Source: Flabesymbios commensalis
Taxonomy: Eukaryota > Annelida > Polychaeta > Terebellida > Flabelligeridae
Length of the DNA stretch: 64,000 nt
Reading direction: 5' to 3'
NCBI GenBank assembly: GCA_964017125.1
Contig: OZ024915.1
Span: forward strand, 14,681,422-14,745,421
Positions 47,901 through 59,139 of this stretch are shown one piece after another (the first letter of the stretch is position 1; every line of letters starts with the position of its first letter). Position numbers and translations under genes: made by a program. A model generated the notes under the pieces. It saw only the letters and a program-made list of their open reading frames with translations, was not told the origin of the DNA and made no database searches.

Positions 47901-49753
47901 TAAATTATTTTATTATCCCAGACAGCATGGATTTCTGTATCCCATGGACATTGTCCCAAAGAAATCTATGTCATCATATAAATTAATTATATGAATTGTA
48001 GCGTTAAAATAGTGAACATTTTTGCAGGGTAATGCTTTACCAGCAGATTTAATTAAACGGATCAGGGAGGTTCTCTTGTCTCGCGCTGAGGATGTAGTAT
48101 GTATTGATCAACTGATTGAGGTTAGTCTGGATTAATTCAAAATACTAAAACATTTATGTGAAATGCCAGATTCTTTCTTTTGTGACTATATAACATCATA
48201 ATATTCACCTTTACCATAGCCACTTGTATAAATTATCATATATTTTTTGGTAAAATGTGTCGGTCTGTAAAATCAAATAGTACTTTGTCCCATAATGCTA
48301 AGCTTCTGGTATATCATTTATAATTAATATGACGTTAAGATAATTCAGTAGCCTACTAATATGTGCTTGAAAGAAAAATAGAAATATAATTATCAATAAA
48401 CCTTTAATAAAATATTTGTATTTCCAGAATGTCATCGACACAACCCTGCAGCTGGGTTTGTCATCCTTCTGTCATAATACTAACGTTAACGAGGATGCGA
48501 TGATCAGAATGCATCAGTTGTCAGCTCACATTAAGCAACATAAAGGTATACGTCTTCTCGTTAAATCAAGCTGCTTGTTGTCCTGGCAGATGGTATTACA
48601 GAATCCTATGATGAGATTAACTACTGAGGGAATAGGTGATGAATGCAATCCTACACTGCATGATGTTATTCCTCATAGGTCAGCTTCAAATAAAGTGTTG
48701 TTCTATTTGGCTCCAGCAATGGTTCACGGGGATAACGTACTTATCAAAGGTAGAGTTAAGCTAGGAGATTACACAGGAACAATAAGTAAAACGCTAATGT
48801 CTATGAAACCTACAACAACCAGGGATCAAAACAAATATGGTGGCCCATCGGAAAGACATCATAATACACGAAGCAGGGCTACTCCATCACAGAGTGTCGT
48901 CAAACAGCCAGCCAGTAAGCAAATGAGTAATACGGGGGGTAGTAGGTCTAACCAGAGCAAAATAGGTAATAATAAGACACAGCAGGATAGCGAGAACCAA
49001 CACGAAGAAGAAAAACGACGACCTCTGCCTCCAAGCGGTGTGAGCACGCAGAGTAGACGTGACATCCCTGGTGAGTTGACTGGCAGGGGAGAAAGAGAGC
49101 CACAGAGAGATAACCAAAATGCAGAGGGGGGACAAAGTTCTGTGCCTCAGGGTGGTGTGACCACGCTACGGACGCAGAGTGGACGTGACGCCCAGGATGA
49201 GTTGACTGACAGGAGAAGACAACCACAGCGACAGCGAGAGCACCAACAAATAGAGGGAGAACAACGTCCTCGGGGTGGTGTGACCATGCAGCCGCAGACG
49301 CGGCATGGACGTGACGCCCAGAGTAAGTTGACTGACAGCAGAGGTGAAGATAATGCAGTGTCTGATCAGATTGGGCATCAAGACAGAACTGGAGCAGCAA
49401 ACCAAAGTACCGATTGTACTTTAAATGTTATGAGAGGATCGACGAATGATTTATCTGACCCGAACCGCCAGACCAACAGTACAGCAAAAGAAACGGGCGG
49501 AGACATTTGTCAAGGAACCAGCACGCACCACTCTGCCTTAACAGCTGATAGATCTACACAGAAAAGCAAAAATGGCTATGATGCATCACAACAAGACATG
49601 GAGACCACATATACCAGAGCAGAGGGAAAACAAACGCCGCCTGACTTAAGCCGGATAAATCAAAATGCTGGTACTGGTACTTTTACAGAATATTCCTACA
49701 TAGATGAAAGTGGTACGACTTGGTACGTTACTTTAGAGGAAGACACACTCTAA
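38926..49753 (+). CDS. Coiled-coil protein with Mieap/SPATA18-like domain (gene 3, seven coding exons)
   Basis: Exons: 38926-39287, 42150-42233, 43161-43244, 43592-43802, 46447-46557, 48028-48120 and 48428-49753. They total 2271 nt, or 756 residues. All junctions are GT-AG with consistent phases (2, 2, 2, 0, 0, 0). Residues 80-180 are a charged coiled coil. Exons 2 and 3 are both exactly 84 nt and encode related segments ending EKNTENSNLKM and QKNTENNGLRM, so they are a tandem exon duplication. Residues about 225-430 contain DEFWKFFVIQTVCGLLQ, CLLSWQMVLQNP and VLFYLAPAMVHGDNVLIKG. These resemble the C-terminal domain of mitochondria-eating protein (Mieap/SPATA18), which acts in mitochondrial quality control; I hold that link at about 0.6. 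Residues 431-756 are low-complexity and probably disordered. Three repeats of 35-40 residues (about 518-621) have cores SRRDIPGELT, SGRDAQDELT and HGRDAQSKLT. Confidence 0.85.
39418..39600 (+). mobile_element. Family C MITE fragment (intron 1 of gene 3)
   Basis: It has GTGAGTAATTTTCACTCACC followed by TGAATTTGTTGAGAGAGCG, matching the family C core and its upstream ATTAAACAAATGTGAG tract. The second hairpin arm is missing. Confidence 0.4.
40439..41811. mobile_element. 1.37-kb TIR element with (CCGT)n and internal GGCC palindrome repeats (intron 1 of gene 3)
   Basis: Inverted ends TAGGCCTCAGCC (40439) and GGCTGAGGCCTA (41800-41811). A (CCGT)n run lies at 40486-40518. Inside are about three diverged tandem units of 130-160 bp, each with AAAATGGCCGATTATCGGCC-like and TAGCTAGACCATTACTA blocks. 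Open frames inside lack known domains. Confidence 0.65.
43375..43530. repeat. (GAAT)n-like degenerate microsatellite (intron 3 of gene 3)
   Basis: AAATGAATGAATGAA-type interrupted tetranucleotide repeats fill most of the short third intron, just before exon 4. Confidence 0.75.
43981..44248. mobile_element. Family D MITE with two successive 57-bp palindromes (intron 4 of gene 3)
   Basis: TTAA at 43981 and 44245 flank AGGTGATCTATCACCCC ... GGGGTGATATGTCACCT. Inside are two palindromes at 44033-44089 and 44097-44153. Each has 28-nt arms with at most two mismatches around one central base (GACCCTCTCAGAGGGTC). A partial relative lies at 7314-7420. Confidence 0.85.
44886..45126 (-). mobile_element. 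Family B MITE, near complete (intron 4 of gene 3)
   Basis: Starts TTTAAGCCCGCACGATGCAT and ends GAAAGGGTTAA (TTAA 45123-45126). The hairpin has 30-nt arms CATCTTCATCCACTACAAGT... around GACA. It is the cleanest hairpin of this family in the window. Confidence 0.8.
45148..45305. mobile_element. Family G-like sequence with tandem GCACTGCCTG units (intron 4 of gene 3)
   Basis: Two units (from about 45148 and 45250) share GCACTGCCTG, TTGAAT and GCTGGCCAGCGCCG-like text. Between them sits ACGACGCTGGCCCAACATTT, the family G motif. Confidence 0.5.
45795..45985 (+). mobile_element. Family C MITE (intron 4 of gene 3)
   Basis: AATTTTCACCCACTTGAAGT, spacer TCTCGCTACCGCC, then the arm ACTACAAGTGGGTGAAAATT. 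It is followed by the family tract through ACGACTATAGTCGTGC and a GTGTTAA end. Confidence 0.6.
46645..46726 (+). ncRNA. Imperfect 39-bp hairpin, pre-miRNA-like or tiny MITE (intron 5 of gene 3)
   Basis: Arms 46645-46683 and 46688-46726 pair through blocks such as CGGAGCT/AGCTCCG and GATCCTATC/GATAGGATT, with a few mismatches and G-T wobbles, closed by the loop TAAC. Size and imperfection fit a miRNA precursor, but outer flanks also look partly inverted, as a decayed MITE would. No expression evidence is available. Confidence 0.35.
46868..47693. mobile_element. Repeat with GGAGACCGGGGCTAGTT-type ends (intron 5 of gene 3)
   Basis: The left end GGAGACCGGGGCTAGTTG and the right TAGCTGGTCTCACC are loosely inverted. 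CGGGGCTAGTTGAATC recurs internally at about 47236 and GGGGTTAGTTGGAACG at about 47087. A related GGAGTCCGGGGCTAGTTCGC occurs at about 6793. Probably a decayed non-autonomous element. Confidence 0.4.
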
Positions 49754-49955
49754 GTCATAATGCCAATAGCGGAAATACGGCAGGATGCAAAAATGCGTGA
49801 TTCTGTGACACATAATCTATTACGTGGTTGCAATTGCAATACAAATATTATTATATCAAAAGTACTGGTACCAATAAGATCATATTTGCTATCTATTAGC
49901 AACACCTTTGTATCGGTAAATCTTTTGGTCTATAATCTATCAAATTATGTTATGT

Positions 49956-49961
49956 AATAAA
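49956..49961 (+). promoter_or_regulatory. Candidate polyadenylation signal for gene 3
   Basis: AATAAA lies about 200 nt past the stop codon in AT-rich sequence, giving a 3' UTR of ordinary length. Confidence 0.55.
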
Positions 49962-50622
49962 TATATTTTCTTATACTGTATATTGAAACTTAACAGGTTG
50001 ATTTATTGATTTATTTTCGCCATCTGCTTTTGTTGATCTTATTTATAATGGGTCATTGTTAACCTGATTTGGTCGGTATATAACCACAGACATAACAAAA
50101 AAATCCCCGCAAATTAACTGAAAAGCAATGTTTTCATTACCTATATTATTAAACTTCACTACTTTTTGTTTTGTCTTTGTTTTTGGCTTGTCAATTTATG
50201 CTCAATAACCTTGTATGTTTTCTTCAAATATAATGAAGGTAATAAATGATACATACATACATAAAATAATCAACGTTTTTGTGTATATCGCAATCGCACA
50301 AGTTAAACATGTTTATCTTTAAAGACCTCCTCCCTCCATGAGGTATCTATCAGTGTCTATCTAGCCGTCAAAACACGTTCACTCTCTGTACTACTTTATC
50401 AGCAACATTTTACAATCAACCACAGCTACTTCATTCAATTTATCAACAAACTCCAACAATAAACATGAACAACTGACAAGAGATATTAGGATTTATTCGC
50501 CACATTTGATCTCTTGGTGCATCGACCCCAGTTAAATCCATTTACTTTAGATTTCGATATGATGGAATACCGATTTCAAATGAATGAAACATAATGACCG
50601 ACCAACTATCATGACTATAGTG
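49962..50622. other. Downstream of gene 3; nothing recognised
   Basis: AT-rich, no open frame of note and no repeat structure seen. Confidence 0.4.
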
Positions 50623-50830
50623 TTAACACTTATCCTGCTAAGTTAATTTATTTGAATTTTCAACCACTACCACGATCCACAACCTGAAGTGGTTGAAAAT
50701 TACTCATATTTGCTTAATTTGAGACCAAAAATGTACAAATCTTGATGTTTACACAGCCATTTCTTCACAAATAACAGTGATTTAATCGGCTGATAAAACG
50801 GATTAAAACGACTATTGTCCTGATTAGAGT
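50623..50830 (+). mobile_element. Family C MITE
   Basis: Starts TTAACACTTATCCTGCTAAG and carries TTTTCAACCACTACCACGAT / CCACAACCTGAAGTGGTTG with the family tract AATAACAGTGATTTAATCGG. The right end is not clearly delimited. Confidence 0.6.
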
Positions 50831-50908
50831 GAAATATATATGTCAGCATAATATAAATCTCCGCCTCAATAACAATATGATATCTTCTCATTAGAGTTAG
50901 ACGGTGCT

Positions 50909-50936
50909 AAACTGCCACTTTACAAAGTGGCAGTTT
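50909..50936. repeat. Short perfect hairpin
   Basis: Arms AAACTGCCACTTT and AAAGTGGCAGTTT around two bases. It resembles a bacterial terminator in shape, but the context is eukaryotic intergenic DNA, so it is probably a repeat relic. Confidence 0.5.
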
Positions 50937-51223
50937 TTCTTGCAGTAACCCACTAGTTTTCCATGAAGTGCTAATGCTATAATCAACAAGGTGTAATGTT
51001 TTTTTTTCAAATATATTCTCCTCCAAGTCCATTTGCTTTCATTGAAACCCACTCCTGATTAAGATATAAATCGGTTAAAAATGGCGTATTTGCCTCGCGG
51101 TTCGTGTAGGGTATATTTAAGGTGAGTAGCCGTCACGAATCCTTAGATGTCTCTATGAAATATCTCGCGACGTGCTTCATTGTTGTTTTACTAATTAATT
51201 GTCATTTTCACGTGATCAACTAA

Positions 51224-51440
51224 ACCTTTATTATACGCTGAACTGTTTGTGTGTAAACCATGGAGACTACAGTTTTATTTCAATTTTAAATCATCATGAA
51301 TGTCTTAGTTAGCACTCTCCGCTTTATTGGAATACCTATGTTAAGGGTCAACGGCCTTTCGAAATATTTTAATTATCTCAGTGCGAGGACCGACCTTAGA
51401 CTTACTGACGTATGAAGCCGGCCCCCGCGCTGAAAAGTTT
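51224..51440 (+). mobile_element. Family A MITE, copy 6
   Basis: It has TATACGCTGAACTGTTTGTG, TATGTTAAGGGTCAACGGCC and the hairpin remnants AGTGCGAGGACCGACC / GCCGGCCCCCGCGCTG. Diverged. Confidence 0.6.
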
Positions 51441-52039
51441 GAGGTGAGTACACGTCATGAAGCCTTGGGGGGCGCTATCAAATATATCACGACATGCTTC
51501 AATTGTTTTACTAACTACCTTATCCCCGCGCATAAACGTGCATGCACCTGTAAATGAAAATCACATTTTGGATATATTTTGAAATGATTTTATGTTCGCA
51601 TATAAGTCAAGTGCATGCACTTGTTTTCGAAAACTAAGTGCACCCCTATTCGCATTGAATTTGTCGTTCACTATGATACCTTAAACAACTCTGTCAACAA
51701 CTTGTGTCTTTATAGGTTCATAGACTGGGACCAAAATTGTGATTTTTATCAGTAGGGGGGAAGGAATGTTAGGGGCTGTCATCTATTTTAAACATTAACT
51801 ATGGGTATTCCTTAATACAGTTTTGGTGGATGACATTAAATTCAATCCTTTTTTATGGAATTACACGAAAAACAAAATGGCCGCCACTTTTCTAAGTTGC
51901 TATTTATAGAAAAAACTCTATATAATAGACAAGTTAACCACATTTTTTATTATAATTGTGCAACTTGGTAGGAAAGATATTTCCACCAAGTGGAATATAT
52001 TAAGCATTGGATTTTTTCGATTTCTGCTTTAATTTTCAA

Positions 52040-52850
52040 TAATTCAAGGTCAAAAAATCAATTTCAAGGTCAAAAATGAACACGTGGTGGCATAGGACAA
52101 GAATGAGGGTCCCTGACCACACGAAAGATATATACTTTTAACTTATATTTTTGTAATCCTTAGGGTGCTTCGTAAACGAATTTTGATGTTCCCTTTATGA
52201 AATATTGTCCCATGGTGTTCGTTTTCAAGGTCAAAAGGTCAATTTCAAGGTCAAGTAAGCAAAAATACCATTTTTATCAAATAAAGCCAAGAACATGTGT
52301 AACACCTCATTTTCATGTGGTTTTTACTGTGCAATCAATTTATTGTACTATTTTCATTATTGAAGGTCGTCTTCAAGGCCAAAAATCAATTTCAAGGTTA
52401 AGTATGGAAAAATACCATTTTTTACCAAATAAAGCTAGCAATTTGTGTAATACCTTCTTTTCATGTAATTTTGACTGGACTATCCTCATTTGAAATAATT
52501 TTGATTATTCAAGGTCATATTCAAGGTCAAAAGGTCAATTTCAAGGTCAAGTAAAAGAAAACATCATCTTTAGCAAATGCAGATAGGAAAGTTTGTAATA
52601 CCTTTTTTTCATGGGCTTTTGACCGAAAAATACAATTATAGTGTCATTTCAGTGTTTCGAGGTCATCTTCAAGGTCAATTTTCATTCAAGGTCATCAAAA
52701 AGTCAATTCCAAGGTCAAAAATGTTGAAATAGCAAAAGAAGTGTGGTACCTCTTTTTGTAATTTTGAACGAATAGTCCATTTTTGCTACTATTTTGGTGA
52801 TTAAAGGTCATCTTGAAGGCTAGTTTTTTAATTTCAAGGTCAGGAAAGCA
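52040..52850 (+). repeat. TCAAGGTCA-rich degenerate tandem repeat (left flank of fold-back core)
   Basis: Units of about 140-160 bp combine TCAAGGTCAAAAGGTCAATT, a GTAATACCT..TTTTCATG segment and AAATACCATTTTTA. Ten exact TCAAGGTCA copies occur here by eye. The complementary motif TGACCTTGA appears in the right flank at 56.3, 56.87 and 57.02 kb. Confidence 0.75.
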
Positions 52851-53039
52851 AATATATGATTTTTAGCAAAGAAATCTAGGAATTTGTGATCGTGTTATTT
52901 TGCCTGAAAAGTATATTTCTGGTATTGTTTTGTAGGTCAAAAGGTAAAAGTCAGTGTTAAATATGATTTTAAACGTTCAATACCTTGTGTGATTTTGTGA
53001 TTTTTCGGGTTTTAACGATTAAACATCATCAAAGTGAAA

Positions 53040-54050
53040 TAAAGGGGTTATAGGGTGATGGAGAGGTGTTAAGACGAAACAGCATGACAGGTCAATGAAG
53101 AGGTGCGTATTAAAAGGCGAAAGAGTGACGTTGAAAGACAATGGGGAGGCGGTAAAAGGCGAACCAGAGGCACTAAAGAGCGACTGAAAGGGGTTAAAAG
53201 GCATGAGGAGGCGTTGAGAGGCAAATAGAGGCGACGGGATGCACTAAAAGGTGACGGGATGGCATGAAAGGAATATGAAACAGCGTTAGAGGGCAACAAG
53301 GAAGTGCTAAATGACATTAGAAGTATGTTACCGGGTATGGGGAGGTGGATAGGTGTTATGAGAAGGCGTTGAAGACGAAGGAGAAGCGATAAATGGTGGT
53401 GGAAAGACGTCAAAAAGCGACAGAAAAGCGTTAAAGGACGTCGAAAAAGTGTTAAAAATTGATGAAGATGCATAAAGGGTGGTGAAAAGACGTTAAAAGG
53501 CGCTGCAGATGCGTTAAATGGTGGTGAGAAGGTGTTAAATGACTATGGTAAGGCGTTACATGGCGATGGGAAGGCGGTGAAGGGTGATAAGAAGGCATTA
53601 AAGGGCGACCATCAAGCATTAAATAACGATGGAAAAGGGTTAAAAGGCGATGGGGAGGAGGAGGCGTTAAACACGCTGGAAAGTCGCTAAAAGGCGATGG
53701 GGAGACGTTAAATGGTGACAGAAAGGCATTAAAGGGTGAATAAAAAGTGTTAATAGTTGATGGAGATTAAAGGGTTAAAGGGTGATGGAGAGATGCTAAA
53801 GACACCGCAGAAGCATTAAGTGGTGATGGGAAGGCGGTAAAAGGTGATGGGAAGGTGGTAATGGTGATGGGAAGGAGTTATAAATGGCGATGGCATAGGA
53901 AGCTGGTGAAGGGCGATGAAGAGGCATTAAATGGCAACGAAGAGGCGTTTTTGCAATGGAAAATCTTTAAATGCCAATGGTAAGGCGCTGAAGGGCGACA
54001 TAAAGGCGTTAAAGAACAAAATAAAAATGGGGATGGGGAAGTGTTGAAGG
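53040..54050 (+). repeat. Degenerate minisatellite, GGCGATGGGAAGGCGTTAAA type
   Basis: About 20-25-bp purine-rich units (GTTAAAGGGCGATGGGGAGG and variants) fill this interval. The complementary orientation fills 54060-54600. Confidence 0.75.
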
Positions 54051-54059
54051 GGCATGGGG

Positions 54060-54600
54060 AGGATCCTCCCTATTGCCCTTTGACGCATTTCCATCATCAT
54101 TTATTGCTTCGCTGTTGCCCTTTAACACCTTCCCATCGCCCTTTACTGCTTCCCAACGTTATTTACCGCCTTACCATCTCCCCTCAACACCTCTCATCGC
54201 CATTCAACGCATCTGTGGCGCCTTTTAACAACTCTTCGCCACCCTCTAATTCAACTACATCACCTGTAACGCTTTTTGTCGTCACTTAACGCGTTTCCAT
54301 TGCAAATTGACATCATCCTGTCACCATTACACACTTCTCCGTCATCGTTAACGCATTCTCTACTGGGATTTAATGCTTCCTTGTCGCCCTCGCTGTTCCA
54401 TAGCCCTTTTATGCCACCCAGTCACCTTTTCACACATCCTGTCGCTCCTTAATGCCTCTTCTTTGCCCGTTAACATCTCCTCGTTGCACTCCAACGGCTC
54501 CTTATTGCCCTTTAACGCCTCCTCATTGCCTTTTAACCCCTTTCAGTCACTCTTTACTGCCTCTGGGTCGCCTTTTAGCAATACCTCTTTTTCGTCTACA
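54060..54600 (-). repeat. Same minisatellite in inverted orientation
   Basis: CCCTTTAACGCCTCCTCATCG-like units complement those at 53040-54050, so the core can fold on itself. The orientation switches at about 54060. Confidence 0.75.
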
Positions 54601-54859
54601 TTGAACTTGAAAATCCATGTTGGTTTTAGTTTGATAATTTAAGGCCATCGTCAAGGTCACAAGGTCATCATCTAGGTCAAAGGTCAATTTCAATGTCAAA
54701 GTTAAAAATATTAGTAGTAGTTAAATTGTATTATGAAGCCCGTCTACATTTATGTGGGCGACTTCTGGCATCATTTCTTTTTGCGCAATATAACCCATTT
54801 GGTGCGTTTTGTCCTTGTATGTCCTTCTGATGCGCGACATAGTGACAATTAGCCAGCCC

Positions 54860-55620
54860 TGCTGAGGCCTTGAAGGACAATGGCGAGGTTTTGACGGACA
54901 ATGAGGATACGTTAAAGGGCAACGTTAAAAAGTGGCAGGGAAGCATTGAAAGGCTATGGAAGAGCGCTAGAGGGCAACAAGGATTAAAAGACTATGGGAC
55001 AGCGCTAGACGACAAAGAGAAAGCGTTAAATAACAATAGAAGTATGTTGGGTGAGGTGGTGGCGCTAAATGATGAAGCGTAGGCGTTTATGGGCGAGGAG
55101 AAGGTACTAAAAGCCAAAGAGTGTTGCTAAAGAGCTACAGAGAAGTGTTAATTGGCGACAGAGACGTCAGAGGGCGATGGGAAGGTGTTAAAGGGCAAAG
55201 AATATGTATTAAAGGTCGATGGAGATGCATTAAAGGGCGATGGAGAGGCGTTGAAGCCTCTGCAGATGTGTTAAATAGCGATGGGAAAGTGCTAAAGAGC
55301 GATGGGGAGGAGCTAAATGGCGATTGCAATGCGGTAAAGGGCGAAAAGGAGGCATTAAATAATGACCATGAAGCGTTAGATGACTATGGAAAAGCGTTAT
55401 AGGGTCTATGGGGAGTAGCTGGATGGTGATGGGTAGGCAAAGGTCATTGATTAAACAGGCTTAGAGTGAAATGATCAGGTGACGGAAAAGCGTTACAGTT
55501 CGACGGAGAGGCGTTAAAATGTGACAGGGATGTGTTAAAGGACAATGGGGAAGCGTTTACGGGACAAGGCGCTAAAAGGCGAACCAGAGGCGCTAGATGG
55601 CGACTGAAAGGGGTTAAAAT
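54860..55620 (+). repeat. Minisatellite, second forward block
   Basis: AAAGGGCGATGGAGAGGCGTT-like units resume after an AAGGTCA-bearing spacer (54640-54720). A short inverted block follows at about 55890-56030, so orientation alternates four times across the element. Confidence 0.7.
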
Positions 55621-57400
55621 TTACCCCGGCAACATCCTCCAGAATCCACCATATTGCACCAATTTGCAAATTCCAACAAATTCTGGGGGAATGCCCTCAG
55701 ACCCCCCTAACCTGAGTTTCCCATTCGCTCAATGTCAAATAATAATTCACAAACAGTATTCACAAGCACTTATTTCAAAAATACCCCAGCAATCCAAAAT
55801 TCTACCCCCCCCCCTTCAAACACTCCTGGGATCGGGCCTTGAATTGTCTGAAATAACATCAGCTGAATATTGTATTTTGCTTTGGTGATCATTCTATCTT
55901 CATCGCCTTTCAATGCCTCCTCACTGCCCTTTAATATTTCTCCTCATTGCCCTTTAATGCCTCCTCATTGTCCTTTGACACCTTCTCGTTGCCCTTTAAC
56001 ACCTCTTCATCGACCGTTAAAGATTTCCCGTCATTCTATTTGACATCGAAATTGACCTTTTGACCTTCAAAATGAACTCAAATTACCAAAATATTAGGGG
56101 AAATTTATTTTTCAGTCAAAATCCCACGAAAAATAGTCATGGCACACGTTCCTAGCTTTATTTGGTAAACATTATATTTTAACGTTGAAGATGGTCTTTA
56201 ATCAGCAAAATAGTAGCCTGAAAAAATACCAAAATAATATTTCCCAGTCAAAATCCTATGAAAAAGATACATACACATGCTCCCAGCTTTATTTGTTAAA
56301 AATGATATTTTTGCGTACTTGACCTTGACATTGACTTTGAAGGTGATAAAAATAATATGACAAATGGATTTCTCTGTCGAAACCACATGAAAATGAAAAT
56401 CTATTATATCCAAGGTCTATTCACAGTATTAGAGTCGTCATTATGTTGATATTTGTAAGGTTTTAGACCTGATCAGTGTGATCTAGTTACAATATTGGTT
56501 ATATATATCCCCCCCCCCCCCCACACACACACACGCACACACACGCTTCATTTTATAATAGCATTATACCACTTGGCAGGAATGATGATACACTTAGACC
56601 AAGTTGAATAGTTTAAACCACGGACGTATTTTGCCTCTCCTTTTGTTTTACCACAATTCAAGGTGAAAGAGGTCAAAGGTCAAATTTGATTTTTCAACAA
56701 ATGAAGCAACAAGTAAAAAATTGGAACAAGTGTAATACCTCTTTTTTTAATTATTCGAAGTCCTCTTTAATGTATACATGTAGCTATTACCAAAATGCTA
56801 CCAGGAATTAATTATCCAGTTAAAAACACAATCTTAAACATATTTTTATTTCGTAATCGTACTTTTGACCTTGAGATTGACCTTAAGGTTGACCTTTTGA
56901 CATTGCATATGACCTCCAATTCACAAAATAATTCTATGAATGGATGTTTCATTCAAAATCACATTGAAAGGATGTATCACACGTGTTCCTAGCATTATTT
57001 GCTGAAAAATCGTGTTTGACCTTGAAATTGACCTTTTAACCTTGAAATATGGCAAAATAACAGCATAAATAAAAACGTCTGCTGATTAAAATATTGCAGT
57101 TAGTCCGAGTATCGTTCAAGCCAAGTGGCATATTTCTACTTCATTATGAAGTGGGCATGTAGGTAACTAGTTCATTTTAGAGGTTTTATCATAATTAAAA
57201 GTTCTTCTGTTTCCTGAAAAATGGCGGCCATTTTGTTTTTCGTGTAATTCTATAGAAAAGGGTCACATTTAATGTCATCCACCAAAAACGTATTCAGGAA
57301 TACCTATTTTTAATGTCTAAACCGGATGACAGCCCCTAACATTCCGTCCCCCCTAAAATGTTTTCTAAGCCTTTTTTTGAAATTTTGGTCCCAGTCTATC

Positions 57401-58750
57401 AGGTTTGTGATAATTCACATTCGAAATTGTGTAATAATGTTTATAATCAGATTTGTATTTTATACAATATATATGATGCATATTTAAAGACCCGGATAAA
57501 CTAATCACAGCTGGACAATTACGTCACTATAACGTCCAGCACTCACGTAGAGAATTTTGATAACAATAAGTGTACACTCCTCATCCCCAGTAAGGGCGTT
57601 ACCGCGTCTGTTCACAGCTATTGCCACCATTTTGACGACAGCTGAGACGATAGTGATGACAATAGTGTAAGGTGGGACGGGTATTTACGCCTGACTGATT
57701 TACGATCAAATGTGATACTATGTATATAAACATAATGTATGTTGTAACTTAAGTAATGCATAAAGTTATGCCGTGTTAAATAATTATATGTTAATAATAC
57801 AGTAGTGTAATAATTAAGCTATACCACTATTGGTGCAAAATAATAACTTTATATATTTTAATTTATTCCATATAATTATGTTGCGATAGTTTTGCTAAGA
57901 TCATTTCATTTTCGAATATAAGTGCATGTCGTGTCTCTTGAAATAATTTTTGTGTTCGATTTTTTGTGTTCGAATATTTCAGCGTTGTAAAGGTTGACAC
58001 AGTCACCATTCGTGTTGGGAGCTTTAAACCAAATACGGCTGTTGCCTGAACAAACTCAGTAAATCCCGCGAAACACGAGACATTGATACAATGACGTGTT
58101 AATGCTGGACCGCATTAAAACAATATTGAGTCAATAACTTGTCATTACAGATAGAGCCACGTCAAGTATTCCTCTTTTACATCTTCTCTGCGGAAGATAA
58201 ACACTTCTCTCTCTCCAGCAGCCATCATTGTCACTCTGACGCACAGCAGACAGTGAGGATGAAAGAACAAATATTCTGTGTCAGGTTGCCGATTGGCTTT
58301 ACGCAAAAGGGACGAACGCAAGAAGAAAAACACGACACATTGACAAAATGTTGACTTACGTCCAAATCACCGCCGAACACGCTGCCCTTTTTAACCCTTT
58401 GGTCGCGAGGTTTAATAGTTGCATTTTTCACTCATCTAAATTGTGTCCTTTTTTTTCTATTGAAAATATTTATTCATCACATATTATTCAACACATTTAT
58501 CACATTCAATTCAAATTAACAGCGGGTAGTCGCCGCAGACACATTCATACTCTCTGACACCGAATCATATGGCAATTTAAATTTATGTAACAACCAATAA
58601 TTAAACGTACTACCCCTCTATCTATGACGAAAACTAGGCGGTGTGCCTGTCCCCCTCCCCCCCCCCCGAAAATAATAAAATAATAGATAGTGAATAAATA
58701 AGCACACATTTATATAAAAGTATAACTTTATAACGTTAAAGTAATCGTTC
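57401..58750. other. Intergenic, nothing recognised
   Basis: Overlapping 60-70-codon frames near 58.14-58.56 kb on both strands lack domains. A C-run lies near 58.66 kb. Confidence 0.4.
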
Positions 58751-58754
58751 TAAG

Positions 58755-58945
58755 ATAGTATTTCATTTTAAGAATCGGTCCATTTTATCTTGCGAACAAA
58801 GAGCAAGTGAAAATTATTCAAATTTGCCGAATTGGAGGCCAAGTATTTTCCAATTTGACTGTTAAGAGGCACATTTCAACATAGAAATATGTTTTTTTTC
58901 AAATGATTATACAGTGAATAATCGTGCTTAGCACTTATAGGGTTA
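58755..58945. mobile_element. Family C-related fragment
   Basis: GTGAAAATTATTCAAATTTG, a tract resembling the copy at 63.7 kb, and AGGGTTAA near the right end. Both hairpin arms are no longer distinct. Confidence 0.35.
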
Positions 58946-59139
58946 AACCCACCTAGAACGAGCGCCATTGATGTATATCGAGTTTATGCTGAACTGGGGA
59001 GCTCACAATGAAATCAGGAAACTAAATGTATTATTCAGGTAAAGCGGGGAGTTTATATCGATTTATCAGTATGCAAAAAATAAATTAGGACTTTCTTGAC
59101 ATCCTTAGACATGCTTTAAATGATTTATATCATCAAACA

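Larger units (their letters stand above)
51720..57400. mobile_element. 5.7-kb fold-back element with about 200-bp inverted ends
   Basis: The ends ATAGACTGGGACCAAAATT (51720) and AATTTTGGTCCCAGTCTAT (57400) are inverted and continue inward for about 200 bp through GGGGCTGTCATC, GGTGGATGACATTAAAT and AAAATGGCCGCC and their complements. AGGTT adjoins both ends and may be the target duplication. Inside, AAGGTCA-rich flanks (52.0-52.9 and 56.0-57.05 kb) surround mirrored GGCGATGGGGAGGCGTTAAA minisatellites. No coding sequence is recognised. Confidence 0.8.

Noticed and set aside
48859-49405. Minus-strand open frames of 68-150 codons over gene 3's last exon
   Set aside because: Shadows of the low-complexity coding tail of gene 3.
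50909-50936. Rho-independent-type terminator
   Set aside because: Bacterial-style terminators do not apply in this intron-containing genome. Treated as a repeat hairpin.
53019-55888. Several 60-134-codon frames on both strands
   Set aside because: They arise from the mirrored minisatellite, have repetitive composition and no domains.
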